DNA from: Xenorhabdus mauleonii
GTDB taxonomy: Bacteria; Pseudomonadota; Gammaproteobacteria; Enterobacterales; Enterobacteriaceae
DNA length: 64,000 nucleotides
Direction: 5' to 3'
Assembly (NCBI RefSeq): GCF_900113945.1
Contig: NZ_FORG01000013.1
Coordinates: 58,027-122,026, forward strand
Below the pieces are notes generated by a model. It was not told the origin of the DNA. It did no database searches and worked only from the letters and a program-made list of their open reading frames with translations. Of this stretch, positions 39,958 to 48,919 are shown piece by piece. The position numbers and the translations under genes are program-made. Position 1 is the first letter of the stretch; each line of letters opens with the position of its first letter.

Positions 39958-40749
39958 ATGAAAAAGATATTGAAATGGGTAGGCATCATCTTTGTCGTAT
40001 TGCTGGTAATCGGCATAATTGCTGGTAAAGATGAAAACTCATCAGAAAGCACTTCATCCAGCAGCAGTGCAATTAAATTAACTGAAAATGAATTAGATGT
40101 TGTTAAAAATATTATTCGTACAGATGTGAAAAATGGCTTTAACAATGGTGGCTCAAAATTAAACACGGATTATGTGGTTGTCTCTGCGAGAGAGATGCAA
40201 AGAACCTATGCCAGCAATGAGGCAAGAGGGGATAAGACCTATAAGGGTAAGAAAATTATCATCACAGGTATCGTTGATACTATCGACTCAAGCATTGGTG
40301 ATATTCCGGTTGTGACTTTAAAAACAGGTGATATGTTCTATAAAGTTCACGTGAATTTCGACAGAAAGTACAGAGATCTTGCTGCTGACTTAGATAGAAA
40401 CCAAAAAGTGACTTATGCCTGTGTTGGTGAAAGTGTCATTATTGGTTCCCCAACGGTAGGTGATTGTGTTCCGGTTTCAGTTGCTGAAGATAAGCTAGTC
40501 GACAAATTAGTATCATCTGTAAACAAAGCACTGAAAAACCCAAGTAAGGCGACAGAAGAAGACAAGAGCATGATCATGTTTGCTAAAATTGCTTCTGTTT
40601 CAACGGATGATTTTAAAACATGTAAAGCGACAGATGTAAAATGCCTGTCTTCAAGTATTGATAAATATGGCAAAGATAATCTGGATAGCAACGCAGAATT
40701 AAAAGCGCTGGCTGAAAAGTTAGGTTTACATTCTGAAACAAAACAGTAA
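39958..40749 (+). CDS. Membrane-anchored protein with a tRNA_anti-like (OB-fold) domain
   Basis: 263 aa. An N-terminal helix (5-22) anchors the protein, then a Ser-rich linker. The middle section, YASNEARGDKTYKGKKIIITG followed by a beta-rich stretch and CVGESVIIGSP, fits the tRNA_anti-like OB-fold family, which is found in secreted or membrane proteins of unknown role. The C-terminal ~75 residues contain two Cys (CKATDVKC) and look helical. A strong terminator follows. It is probably an accessory gene of the fliE-fliT island. Confidence 0.65.
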   Translation: MKKILKWVGIIFVVLLVIGIIAGKDENSSESTSSSSSAIKLTENELDVVKNIIRTDVKNGFNNGGSKLNTDYVVVSAREMQRTYASNEARGDKTYKGKKIIITGIVDTIDSSIGDIPVVTLKTGDMFYKVHVNFDRKYRDLAADLDRNQKVTYACVGESVIIGSPTVGDCVPVSVAEDKLVDKLVSSVNKALKNPSKATEEDKSMIMFAKIASVSTDDFKTCKATDVKCLSSSIDKYGKDNLDSNAELKALAEKLGLHSETKQ

Positions 40750-40755
40750 GTTTGA

Positions 40756-40782
40756 AAGCCCCGTTTATTTCGGGGCTTTTTT
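40756..40782 (+). terminator. Intrinsic terminator
   Basis: Stem AAGCCCCG / CGGGGCTT with a 7-base loop followed by a T-run, 7 bases after the stop of the OB-fold protein gene. Confidence 0.9.
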
Positions 40783-40831
40783 GTCATTAGAAAATAGTAA
40801 TGTAATTCTTTACATTGAATTATTGATGAGC

Positions 40832-40933
40832 TCAGGAACAACCATAATCACCATCAGCAGCATATTCATCAGGATCCATTGTGTTTATATCAACCTCCCA
40901 AATTTTACTGTATGCTTTTTTTAGTTTGCTGAT
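40832..40933 (-). pseudogene. Decayed gene end, unidentified
   Basis: The minus strand is open for 33 codons (ISKLKKAYSKIWEVDIN..., ending DGDYGCS and TGA) with normal-looking composition in otherwise non-coding AT-rich DNA. Two stop codons sit directly before it. It may belong to the same lost gene as the fragment at 41059-41208. Confidence 0.35.
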
Positions 40934-41058
40934 TTATTATCGCATGATATTGAATGCGTAATAGGTAAATCGATATTTCTTTAATGTTATTCATTGTTGT
41001 TCTCATTATTCTAGTGAATTTTTATTGTTTTAACTTAATGTATTACTTATACTTCTTG

Positions 41059-41208
41059 TCAACCATCAATATTTATAGCTGTATTAGCTGTCCCTATAGT
41101 AGTTTCCCATTTGATGCTCTTATGAGTAACTTCGTCATATGTAATTGAATAATGTAAATTAACTCATGCTCTAGTACCATCTTCCCATGAATTAGCTTGG
41201 GCTAAATC
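41059..41208 (-). pseudogene. Decayed gene fragment with an internal stop, unidentified
   Basis: The minus strand reads DLAQANSWEDGTRA, TGA, VNLHYSITYDEVTHKSIKW..., AINIDG, TGA. The protein-like character is kept on both sides of the first stop. A 93-bp repeat begins 7 bases from its outer end, so repeat insertion may have cut the gene. I do not recognise the family. Confidence 0.4.
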
Positions 41209-41214
41209 ACAATA

Positions 41215-41307
41215 TATACGCGTCGTACTTCAAGGTGCATGTATTATCATCCCGCGACGCGGGATGATAATACATTGCTTCCTGAAACTTGGAGTTAATA
41301 GGGTATA
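41215..41307. repeat. 93-bp palindromic MITE/ERIC-like element, copy 3
   Basis: Same element as at 6047, 22057 and 59974, with a perfect central palindrome and one base (A for G) unlike copy 2. It is inserted beside a broken gene fragment. Confidence 0.85.
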
Positions 41308-41841
41308 GTATATTAAATACATGGTAATGATTTTGGGTGCCGGATAATAAAGCAGGAGGGTGGTATTTGTTTTCCGGCCTCTCAGCTGAATCTATCTTCA
41401 TAAATAAAGTTCAAGCTGAACCCAGCAGAGGAAGTCCTTTAATTTGTTCAACAAGTTTTAATTTTTGATAGTAATGCACTGTTTTTTTATATATCAATGT
41501 GATTTATTTTTCCGGCTCTATTGTTAGGGCGATCTGGTATTGTCGTGGTAACTTCATAATCTCTTTCGTTGAGCGTGATTGTGTTTTTTATTATATTCAC
41601 TTTGATTAATTTATAATGCTATTTATCAATATAAAATATATTTTCTGTTTTTATTATTATGAAACTATAAGTTAGGATTGATTTATTTAATGAAAGTAAA
41701 AAAATATAAATAATAAATTAAGAAATGGACTTACTTTGAAATTAAAATGGGTCATATAACTGCCTTTGGCAGTTATATGATTTTTAAGGAATAGAGGTGA
41801 AACTATCGATTAACGCCACTATTGATGAATAGTGCTATCGA
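41308..41841. other. Intergenic, AT-rich
   Basis: No gene seen. A stem near 41750-41785 (repeat of CATATAACTGCC / GGCAGTTATATG, then T/A-rich sequence) may terminate transcripts on either strand. Confidence 0.4.
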
Positions 41842-42579
41842 TCACGGAATTATTGCAAAGGAACGTACAGGAAATCCTGACGCATTTTTAGGCTTAGCGG
41901 AGATATTGAATATTATCGCTCCACGCGTTGGAACTTGATCCAGATTGGCTAATAATTCTATTTGGTAGGTGTCTTGCGCCAAGACATAATATTCACTTAT
42001 AAACCCTTTATTCTGTCTTACGTCTTTCGCTGAATCGGTATCAAAGGTTTCATGCCCGATTGCTTTGATTTTTCGTTCTTCAAATAAAAATTTCAAGGCA
42101 TCGATTCCCCATCCAGGGGTTTGGTTATTGCCTTGTGCATCTTTATTGTTCATTTTTTCCTGAGATGGCCAACGCTTACTCCAATCTGTTCTTAAGGCTA
42201 CGAAAGTATCAGCCTCAATGATGCCATGTTCAGCTTCAAATTGAAGAATATCGGCTTTAGATAATGAAAAACTGGGATCTTGTTTCGCTCTTGCTGATTG
42301 ATCAATAACAATCAAAGGTAATGCCAGCTCTTTCAATTCGATTTCATCAAGAGAGCGGGTGTCAGGGACGAAATGGCAGGGGACATCAATATGTGTGCCA
42401 TATTGCCCGGCAAAGGTGAATTGTTGGGCAAAAAACCCATCTTGGTAATCAAAAAGTGTTTTAAATTCTGCGGGATTAAACATAAAAAAATGGGGAGAGT
42501 CTTTGTCAAAACTGTGGGTGAGGTCGATCCATTTTTTTGATTTCAGTATGGTGAATGCTTGTAGGATGTCGTTTGTCAT
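41842..42579 (-). CDS. Cyclase-family (kynurenine formamidase-like) metal-dependent hydrolase
   Basis: 245 aa. The metal-binding motif reads GQYGTHIDVPCHF; the family consensus is HxGTHxDxPxHF, so the first His is Gln here, as in some bacterial cyclase-family members. Further family marks are WIDLTHSFD at the N-terminus, ALRTDWSKRW, and AIGHETFDTDSA. Members include arylformamidases and isatin hydrolase; the substrate cannot be read from sequence. There is no signal peptide. It is a single gene in the accessory island. Confidence 0.85.
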   Translation of the reverse strand: MTNDILQAFTILKSKKWIDLTHSFDKDSPHFFMFNPAEFKTLFDYQDGFFAQQFTFAGQYGTHIDVPCHFVPDTRSLDEIELKELALPLIVIDQSARAKQDPSFSLSKADILQFEAEHGIIEADTFVALRTDWSKRWPSQEKMNNKDAQGNNQTPGWGIDALKFLFEERKIKAIGHETFDTDSAKDVRQNKGFISEYYVLAQDTYQIELLANLDQVPTRGAIIFNISAKPKNASGFPVRSFAIIP

Positions 42580-43363
42580 AAGTACCTCATTGCCGGTTTT
42601 TTGTGATCAAATATGCATCGTTTTATGTTCGTAATGTGTTTATCAACAATCTATACACTTTGAAGAAAGTTTCACAGTTGTTATCAAACAGGGAAGGATG
42701 GAGGCTTAATTTTCAAAGTTAGTATGAATATACGAATGCTCAGTGAATGAATACTATTCTATTGGGATAATTAAAGTGATAATAAAAATTATGGAGGGAG
42801 TTCTTATCAGCTAAAGGGATGGGGATTTCGATGGGTTGAGTATAGATCACTTCTTAACCCGATAGTGTTATCGGTAACTTACTTTATCCAGTGCATTTCT
42901 GGCGGCAAGTGTTGATAGCGCATTATATAGAGTCTGATATTTACTTCTTTCAATAGCCATAATGAGGCGTTGATACAGTCTGTTATTTCATTTTTGTACA
43001 AAAATTCAGATTATCTTCTACTAAAATAAACGCTATTTTGATTGTTAATAATATATAAATAATAATGTAAATTAAGGTATTATTTATTAATATGATAAGA
43101 AATTGGATTAACGATAGAATATGATGATTATATCCCCTGTTAATTGCTTAAAGCAGTCACTGTTATTATATGTCGGTTAATTTTTTGTTAAAAAATATAA
43201 TTAACTCTTCTTGATTGTTTGCAAATTATAAATAAAATAAAGTGCCGGATTAGGCTAATCAAAAAAATGATGGTGACGAATTGACACCACCTGAAATGCA
43301 GAAAATGAATGACACCATTATTTAGTGTTGTTATAAATAAAATCGCTGATGCCGTTGTTATTT
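42580..43363. other. Long AT-rich intergenic region
   Basis: 784 bases between the cyclase gene and fliT, both on the minus strand, so it holds the cyclase promoter and the fliDST transcript end. I see no open gene, no RNA gene and no repeat copy in it. Confidence 0.5.
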
Positions 43364-43738
43364 TTATTTGGGTTCTATCGTTGTTAGCTCCATTTCATAG
43401 TCGCTGACAGGGAACTGCCCATAAGTATCATGTAGAAGTTGCTTGCAGCTTTCCTGTTTAATCAGGTCGCTGAGTTCATCTAACCTTTTTTGCAACAATC
43501 TCTTAGTTTCTTTTTCATTATCCAAGACAGTTTGCAAAATTTTGGTTAATTGCTGCTGTAATGAAATAGGTGCATCTGAGTTTTCTGATATTAAAGTAAC
43601 CACCTCTACTGCCTTCAGATAAGTGATTTCCATCTCAACAAGCTCATCCCACTTTCCATTTTTAGCTAAATCAATCATTTGCTCACTTAAACTAAGGATC
43701 TGCTGGTAAGCTGACAAAAGATCCATATCATTTTTCAT
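43364..43738 (-). CDS. fliT: Flagellar export chaperone FliT
   Basis: 124 aa from ATG at 43738 (MKNDMDLLSAYQQIL). The longer frame from 43786 lies in fliS and is rejected. All-helical, with the FliT pattern LSEQMI.LA...WDELVEME. FliT is the chaperone of FliD and restrains FlhDC. Its ATG shares one base with the fliS stop. Confidence 0.93.
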   Translation of the reverse strand: MKNDMDLLSAYQQILSLSEQMIDLAKNGKWDELVEMEITYLKAVEVVTLISENSDAPISLQQQLTKILQTVLDNEKETKRLLQKRLDELSDLIKQESCKQLLHDTYGQFPVSDYEMELTTIEPK

Positions 43739-44148
43739 TAAACAATATCCTGACTGGCGTTGTAATGAGGACCTATTTGCCGCCAAGAATCTGAAATCTC
43801 GGTGAGTAAATCTATCACTTCGGTAATGGCCTTCTCATCATTGCGTAAATTGGCATGGAGTAGACGGCGGCTCATATAATCATATAAGGCAGAAAGATTT
43901 TGCGCAATTTCGCCGCCTTTTTCAAAATCTAATCCTTCTTTGAGACCATTATCAATGATATTGATTGCCTTTGAAATAGCTAACCCTTTTTCTGGAATAT
44001 TGCCCTGTTGCATCAGAATGATTGCACGACGTAGGGCGCTGAGCGCCCCATTGAACAATATCTGAATCAACTGGTAGGGAGAGGCATTCATAATTTCGCT
44101 CTCAAGATCTACTTGAGCATATAACTGGCTTGCCGAACGTTGATACAT
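43738..44148 (-). CDS. fliS: Flagellin export chaperone FliS
   Basis: 136 aa. YAQVDLESEI, PYQLIQILFNGALSALRRA and YDYMSRRLLHANLRND match FliS. It binds the flagellin C-terminus before export. It sits 11 bases after fliD. Confidence 0.96.
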   Translation of the reverse strand: MYQRSASQLYAQVDLESEIMNASPYQLIQILFNGALSALRRAIILMQQGNIPEKGLAISKAINIIDNGLKEGLDFEKGGEIAQNLSALYDYMSRRLLHANLRNDEKAITEVIDLLTEISDSWRQIGPHYNASQDIV

Positions 44149-44159
44149 AATGTCCTTTA

Positions 44160-45635
44160 TTATCTTAAAAGCTGGAATAAGGATGAGCTTGTATTATTTA
44201 GTGAGTTAACAAGTTTATCCAATTCAGTAAATTGACGCTTATAGCGCTCCATGGTGGCATCAATATTATCATTCGTCCTTTCAACTTGTTTTTCAATTGT
44301 TTTTAGACGTTTGTTGATACCTTCAGTTGCTGTAGCAATAGTTCCTTCGTGACTATCCAGCGTTTTTTTCAATAAATTATAAGTCTGAGTTGCAAAACCG
44401 GTTTTTTCACCGTCGCCCATAAAGAAAGCCTTCACATTAGCCGGTTTTTCTTTTAAGTTCTTTTCCAGTTTTTCGTTGCTGATTTCAAGTGTGCCATCTA
44501 ATTTTTGTTTAATGCCCAATTTATTTAGCGTGGCAATGTCCGCAACATCTTGTGCTGCAAAAATTTGGTGTCTTAACTGGCTCTGAATACCTTTTAATGT
44601 ACCGTCACCCAGCAGGGCGCCATTGTCTTTTGAAGCCGCTTCACCTTTTCCAACCGGTTTATATTTAGTCAGTGAATCGAAAGTAGTCTGTGCTTCATTA
44701 TAAGCATCGACCCACTTTTTAATCGCCTCTTTCATGGGTTCGATATCACGGGTAACCACCAATGTTTCGGTTTTTACCACTTCTTTGACGCTTTCTTTTC
44801 CATTATCTATAAATTTTTCGGTAGTTTTCTCCGAAACTTTTTTTAGATTCAGGATAACGCCTTCCGGTGCATCTTTTATTTCATTAGTTTGACGTTCAAT
44901 TTCAACGCCATTAACCGTTAGTTTTGCATTGGCCGCCGCAACTTTCTGTGTCATGACGCCAGCCGCATTTTCATCTTTCGGTGGGTATTCCAGTAATGCA
45001 TGCAGTTTATCATCGCCCTCAACTTTAATCGTCATCATGGATTTTGTGCCTGCTTTTTTGGAGGTCAAAATCAGATAATTTTTATCATCGCTTGCTTTGA
45101 TAATGCTGGCGTTAACGTCACCTTCCTGCTTATTGATCGCATCACGAATTTCAATCAGAGAGGTTTGCTCGTCTGTCAGAGAAATTTTCATGAGCCTTTT
45201 TTCGCTCTTGCCTTCTTTGTCGCTTGGCTGCTCAATAAGGATAGTACGGCTATTGCCTTGTGCAGGAATATTGCCCAATTTTTCCGTGACACTGGAAACG
45301 GCGCTGGTTTGCAAAGATTGAGATTTAGCCAGTTGCTTCACTTCAATCTCATAGTTACCGGGGCTGGCTTTAGAATCCGTGCTTGCGGTAAAGGCTTTAT
45401 GCTCTTCACTTGTCTTAGTTGTATTGAGCTTATCGAATTTTTTCAGTTCTTCTGATGCTGATTGTAATTTTTCTAAGCTGCCCTTTAACGTACCAAAACC
45501 GGTCAGTTTAGCTTTATAACTGGTCTGCTGTTGTGCTAATGGTTCTAAACGTTTTCTTTCTGCTGCCTGAAGTTTATCCAGCAAAGAACCCAAATCCATC
45601 CCGGATCCGGCCCCTAATGAGGAAATGCTAGCCAT
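44160..45635 (-). CDS. fliD: Flagellar filament cap protein FliD (hook-associated protein 2)
   Basis: 491 aa. The N-terminus SSLGAGSGMDLGSLLDKLQ and the C-terminal coiled coil ending SSLFQLLR are those of FliD; the middle is variable and Lys-rich. It caps the growing filament. First gene of fliDST under its own sigma-28 promoter. Confidence 0.97.
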   Translation of the reverse strand: MASISSLGAGSGMDLGSLLDKLQAAERKRLEPLAQQQTSYKAKLTGFGTLKGSLEKLQSASEELKKFDKLNTTKTSEEHKAFTASTDSKASPGNYEIEVKQLAKSQSLQTSAVSSVTEKLGNIPAQGNSRTILIEQPSDKEGKSEKRLMKISLTDEQTSLIEIRDAINKQEGDVNASIIKASDDKNYLILTSKKAGTKSMMTIKVEGDDKLHALLEYPPKDENAAGVMTQKVAAANAKLTVNGVEIERQTNEIKDAPEGVILNLKKVSEKTTEKFIDNGKESVKEVVKTETLVVTRDIEPMKEAIKKWVDAYNEAQTTFDSLTKYKPVGKGEAASKDNGALLGDGTLKGIQSQLRHQIFAAQDVADIATLNKLGIKQKLDGTLEISNEKLEKNLKEKPANVKAFFMGDGEKTGFATQTYNLLKKTLDSHEGTIATATEGINKRLKTIEKQVERTNDNIDATMERYKRQFTELDKLVNSLNNTSSSLFQLLR

Positions 45636-45671
45636 GTTGACTCCTTTATTAGTAAAGCATCACTGGACTTG

Positions 45672-45698
45672 TTATCGGAATAATTTGCGAAAAGTTTA
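45672..45698 (-). promoter_or_regulatory. Sigma-28 (FliA) promoter for fliDST
   Basis: On the minus strand: -35 TAAACTTT, 11-base spacer, -10 TCCGATAA, against the consensus TAAAGTTT-N11-GCCGATAA. It lies about 37 bases before the fliD ATG. Confidence 0.88.
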
Positions 45699-45845
45699 CT
45701 GATAAAATGATTTTTTTGATGGATTGAATAGTTGATGAGAACAGGCGCTGTTTGGGTTATCGGTATATCTGCCGTCTTTTATGTTGCCTTTTTGTTGTCT
45801 GCGTTCGCTACATTTGTTCATCTCGGTCACCGTTTTTATCAATAT

Positions 45846-45965
45846 ACGGTTATCTATGCTCCCAGTAATTATTGAGAGGCTCCAGCCTTTCACCGGAGGC
45901 CAGCCTTTGGTTAGGAAAATTCGTTCCCGACGAATTTGTCACTCACTTACCGCCGTGATCAAACC
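45846..45965. repeat. Degenerate ERIC-like palindromic sequence in the fliD-fliC spacer
   Basis: Contains a GGTTATCTATGCTCCC string shared with the element at 48744-48900, an imperfect direct repeat (CCAGCCTTT twice), and an 8-bp stem AAATTCGT/ACGAATTT around TCCCG. Borders are unclear. Confidence 0.4.
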
Positions 45966-46025
45966 AAAAATACATAGTTAATACAATGAGTAAGAAAAAA
46001 AATGAAAACTTTTTTCAAGAAACAT

Positions 46026-46052
46026 TAAAGGTTTTTTTTGAGGGGTCGATAA
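46026..46052 (+). promoter_or_regulatory. Sigma-28 (FliA) promoter for fliC
   Basis: -35 TAAAGGTT, 11-base spacer with a T-run, -10 GTCGATAA; one mismatch from consensus in each box. It predicts an untranslated leader of about 75 bases. Confidence 0.9.
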
Positions 46053-46132
46053 AACTGTTGGCGGTGATGAACACCGTGGGCAAATAAGCTCAAACTAATT
46101 ATATCGACTTGATTTTAAAAAGGAACTCTACT

Positions 46133-47101
46133 ATGGCATCAGTAATCAATACCAACTATTCAGCTCTGCTGGCTCAGAACAACCTGACTAAATCTAAAGG
46201 TGTTTTAGGTTCTGCTATTGAGCGCCTGTCTTCTGGTTTACGTATTAACAGCGCGAAGGATGACGCCGCTGGTCAAGCGATTGCTAACCGTTTCACTGCT
46301 AACGTTAAAGGTCTGACTCAGGCTGCACGTAACGCAAACGACGGTATCTCCATTGCTCAGACTACCGAAGGTGCTCTGAACGAAATCAACAACAACTTGC
46401 AACGTATCCGTGAACTGACTGTTCAGTCTCAGAATGGCAGCAACTCTGCAAAAGACCTGACTTCTATCCAGAAAGAAGTTCAACAGCGTATGGATGAAAT
46501 TAACCGTATTTCAGATCAAACTCAGTTCAACAATGTACGTGTGTTGCAAGATGGTGTTCAGGGTATGTCTATTCAGGTTGGTGCGAATGACGGTGAAACC
46601 ATCGACATTAAATTAGAAGCTATTAATACTAATAAATTGAACTTAGACAATTTCTCTGTAGAGACTGAGACAGCTGAAGCTAAGACAGTAAAAGAGAAGC
46701 AAGAAAAAGTAGCTGCTGCTGAAAAAACACTAGCAGAAGCAGCTGATGATACCGCTAAAACTACTGCAAAAGAAACTCTTAAAGCAGCAAACGAGGAACT
46801 AAAAACCGCAAAAGAAGCGTATGCAGAAAAAGGCCCACTGGCTAGCTTAGATAAAGCTCTGGATAAAGTCGACAGCCTGCGCAGCTCCTTGGGTGCGGTT
46901 CAGAACCGTCTGGAATCCACTGTTAACAACCTGAACAACACGGTTAACAACCTGAGCGCTGCTCGTAGCCGTATCGAAGATGCTGACTACGCGGTTGAAG
47001 TGTCTAACATGAGCCGTGGCCAGATCCTGCAACAGGCTGGTACTTCTGTTCTGGCTCAGGCTAACCAGGGACCACAAACTGTTCTGTCTCTGCTGCGTTA
47101 A
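46133..47101 (+). CDS. fliC: Flagellin
   Basis: 322 aa from the ATG at 46133 ([12 protein letters not shown]); AAGGA lies 9 bases upstream. The frame from 46109 is only an upstream extension. The D0/D1 domains are well conserved at both ends ([38 protein letters not shown]; end TVLSLLR). The usual D2/D3 region is reduced to about 57 residues (176-232) that are almost only Ala, Lys, Glu and Thr and look like a coiled coil. The filament should therefore be thin and nearly without outer domains. Strong codon bias (aac, ctg, cgt) in the conserved parts fits high expression. Confidence 0.98.
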   Translation: MASVINTNYSALLAQNNLTKSKGVLGSAIERLSSGLRINSAKDDAAGQAIANRFTANVKGLTQAARNANDGISIAQTTEGALNEINNNLQRIRELTVQSQNGSNSAKDLTSIQKEVQQRMDEINRISDQTQFNNVRVLQDGVQGMSIQVGANDGETIDIKLEAINTNKLNLDNFSVETETAEAKTVKEKQEKVAAAEKTLAEAADDTAKTTAKETLKAANEELKTAKEAYAEKGPLASLDKALDKVDSLRSSLGAVQNRLESTVNNLNNTVNNLSAARSRIEDADYAVEVSNMSRGQILQQAGTSVLAQANQGPQTVLSLLR

Positions 47102-47159
47102 TTTTTATTTCTCAGTTGAGCATTTATGCAGTGCAACCTGCATAAACAACGCTTATAAA

Positions 47160-47190
47160 ATAAGGATCGGCTTGCCGATCCTTATTTTTT
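47160..47190 (+). terminator. Intrinsic terminator of fliC
   Basis: 12-bp perfect stem (ATAAGGATCGGC and complement) with a 2-base loop and a T-run. A second smaller hairpin (TTTATGCAG...CTGCATAAA) sits just upstream at about 47133-47155. Confidence 0.92.
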
Positions 47191-47365
47191 AGCCATTTTA
47201 TGGCGATTGTCAGGGACAGTCTGAAACTTGCAACGCACTCAGGCGGACATTAAAAAATTTCGCATAGGTGAAAAAGAAGCGCTTTTACTTCATTGTTCAA
47301 ACGATTGTACCGGTTAGGTGATTGGATAATGGTATCCAGTCTCTTATCCAAAGGTGTCTGTTGTT

Positions 47366-48088
47366 GTGAGCGATTTGTATACCGCCGAAGGCGTGATGGA
47401 CAAAAATAGCCTCTGGAAGCGCTATGTACCACTAGTTCGCCATGAAGCCCTGAGGCTACAGGTCAGGTTACCTGCCAGTGTAGAACTCGATGATTTGCTT
47501 CAGGCCGGTGGCATAGGCTTGCTGAATGCAGTGGAACGTTTCGATTCCATGCAGGGAACCGCGTTTACCACATATGCGGTACAGCGCATCAGAGGTGCAA
47601 TGTTGGATGAGTTGAGGAGCCGAGATTGGGCTCCGCGTAGTGTGCGGCGTAATGCACGGGAAGTCACGCAAACCATCCGTAAACTTGAGCAAGAGTTAGG
47701 CCGTCCAGCCAGTGAGCAGGAAGTTGCTAAAGAATTAAAGATTAATCTGATAGAATATCGGCAAATACTGTTAGACACAAATAACAGTCAACTGTTTTCT
47801 TATGACGAATGGCACGAAATTCACGGTGAAAATTGTGAACCAGTAATTGAGGAAGAGCATGAGACAAATCCTCTCCAACGGTTACTGGAAGGTGATCTTC
47901 GTCAACGGGTAATTGATGTTATTGAGTCATTGCCTGAACGGGAAAAAATGGTTCTTACGCTGTACTATCAGGAAGAACTAAATCTTAAAGAGATCGGCGC
48001 AGTACTTAACGTGGGAGAATCCCGCGTAAGTCAGCTTCACAGCCAAGCGATAAAAAGGCTGAAAGCACGCTTGAATCCAGAGAAGTAA
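47366..48088 (+). CDS. fliA: Flagellar sigma factor FliA (sigma-28)
   Basis: 240 aa from the GTG at 47366 (SDLYTAEGVMDK), which matches the E. coli start and has AAGG 9-11 bases upstream. A GTG at 47354 would add four residues without a ribosome site. Region 2 (RYVPLVRHEALRLQVRLP, DLLQAGGIGLLNAVERFD, FTTYAVQRIRGAMLDELR) and region 4 (YYQEELNLKEIGAVLNVGESRVSQLHSQAIKRL) are almost identical to E. coli. It drives the fliC and fliD promoters seen here. Confidence 0.97.
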   Translation: MSDLYTAEGVMDKNSLWKRYVPLVRHEALRLQVRLPASVELDDLLQAGGIGLLNAVERFDSMQGTAFTTYAVQRIRGAMLDELRSRDWAPRSVRRNAREVTQTIRKLEQELGRPASEQEVAKELKINLIEYRQILLDTNNSQLFSYDEWHEIHGENCEPVIEEEHETNPLQRLLEGDLRQRVIDVIESLPEREKMVLTLYYQEELNLKEIGAVLNVGESRVSQLHSQAIKRLKARLNPEK

Positions 48089-48147
48089 CTTTTTGCTTAT
48101 TTGTTTTTTTGTTAAGACTATAGACTATACACAGGGCTTTATCTCTT

Positions 48148-48660
48148 ATGTCTGTTACAACACAAAAGAAACGGCCTCTTAGCCGTTATATCAAGGACTA
48201 TAAACATAGTCAGACTCATTGTTTGCATTGTCATAAAACACTAGACCGTATTTCACTTGTTTTTAACGGTCAGGTCATCAATAAAGAAGCGATTTCTGAG
48301 ATGACTGAATTAGTGGATGACAAGACTTGGAGTGAGTTACAGGGTAAATTCGTGGCGCTGTGCCGCTTTTGTAGTGAAATTTATTGTAATAGCCAAACTG
48401 ATTATTTCGACATTATGTCATTTAAGCAGTATTTGTTTGAACAAACGGAGATGAGCCATAGTACAGTACGTGAGTATGTGGTTCGTTTAAGACGCTTGGA
48501 TGAATTACTGACTTCAAGTAATTATCCGGCCAATGAGTTTACGCCAGAAAAAATTCAGGAACAACTCAGCGAGAAATTATCCCAATCAGCTTTCAGTAAT
48601 TACAATATTGCACTGCGTAAGTATGAGCAATACCTGAGCTGGCAACAAGGCAGCCATTAA
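48148..48660 (+). CDS. fliZ: Flagellar regulator FliZ
   Basis: 170 aa. RPLSRYIKDYKHSQTHCLHC, FGFKQ-like DIMSFKQYLFEQTEMS and STVREYVVRLRRL match FliZ; the C-terminus is shorter than in E. coli (183 aa). The domain resembles the core-binding fold of tyrosine recombinases. FliZ coordinates flagella with other programmes, in Xenorhabdus with exoenzymes and haemolysin. It follows fliA by 60 bases, probably one transcript. Confidence 0.95.
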   Translation: MSVTTQKKRPLSRYIKDYKHSQTHCLHCHKTLDRISLVFNGQVINKEAISEMTELVDDKTWSELQGKFVALCRFCSEIYCNSQTDYFDIMSFKQYLFEQTEMSHSTVREYVVRLRRLDELLTSSNYPANEFTPEKIQEQLSEKLSQSAFSNYNIALRKYEQYLSWQQGSH

Positions 48661-48703
48661 TTAACTGCGCTGACATATTGCGTTAATTGGATTGAAAAGA
48701 TTC

Positions 48704-48738
48704 GAGAGGGGAATACTGCTTTGCCGTATTCCCCTCTC
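48704..48738. terminator. Hairpin after fliZ, convergent with putA
   Basis: Perfect 13-bp stem (GAGAGGGGAATAC / GTATTCCCCTCTC) with a 9-base loop and no clear T-run. It sits between the converging fliZ and putA genes. Confidence 0.65.
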
Positions 48739-48743
48739 TGTAT

Positions 48744-48900
48744 TATACACTTCGTCTTTCAAACTGCCTCTTTCAAACTGCCTCTTTCAAACTGCCTCTT
48801 TGTTGGTTGCACTCGCCCGCCCCGGTCACATAGTTATCTATGCTCCCGAGGACGTTCTCCCTTGCCGCCGCGATGCAATTTGAAATCCATTGCGCGTATA
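48744..48900. repeat. ERIC-like element with an internal 14-bp tandem repeat (3 copies)
   Basis: Ends are TATACACTTCGTCTTTCAAA and its imperfect inverse (GCAATTTGAAATCCATTG...GTATA). Inside, the 14-base unit TTTCAAACTGCCTC is repeated exactly three times at 48757-48798, followed by CCCGGTCACATAGTTATC, an ERIC-type core. The tandem array looks like slippage expansion at the left arm. Confidence 0.75.
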
Positions 48901-48919
48901 GTTGTCATACTGACAGAAA

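Noticed and set aside
44985..45455. 151-codon plus-strand frame opposite fliD
   Set aside because: Shadow of fliD; the composition (Phe/Cys-rich) and lack of a ribosome site speak against a gene.
48757..48798. Possible CRISPR-like array
   Set aside because: The 14-base units are directly adjacent with no spacers and lie within an ERIC-like element.
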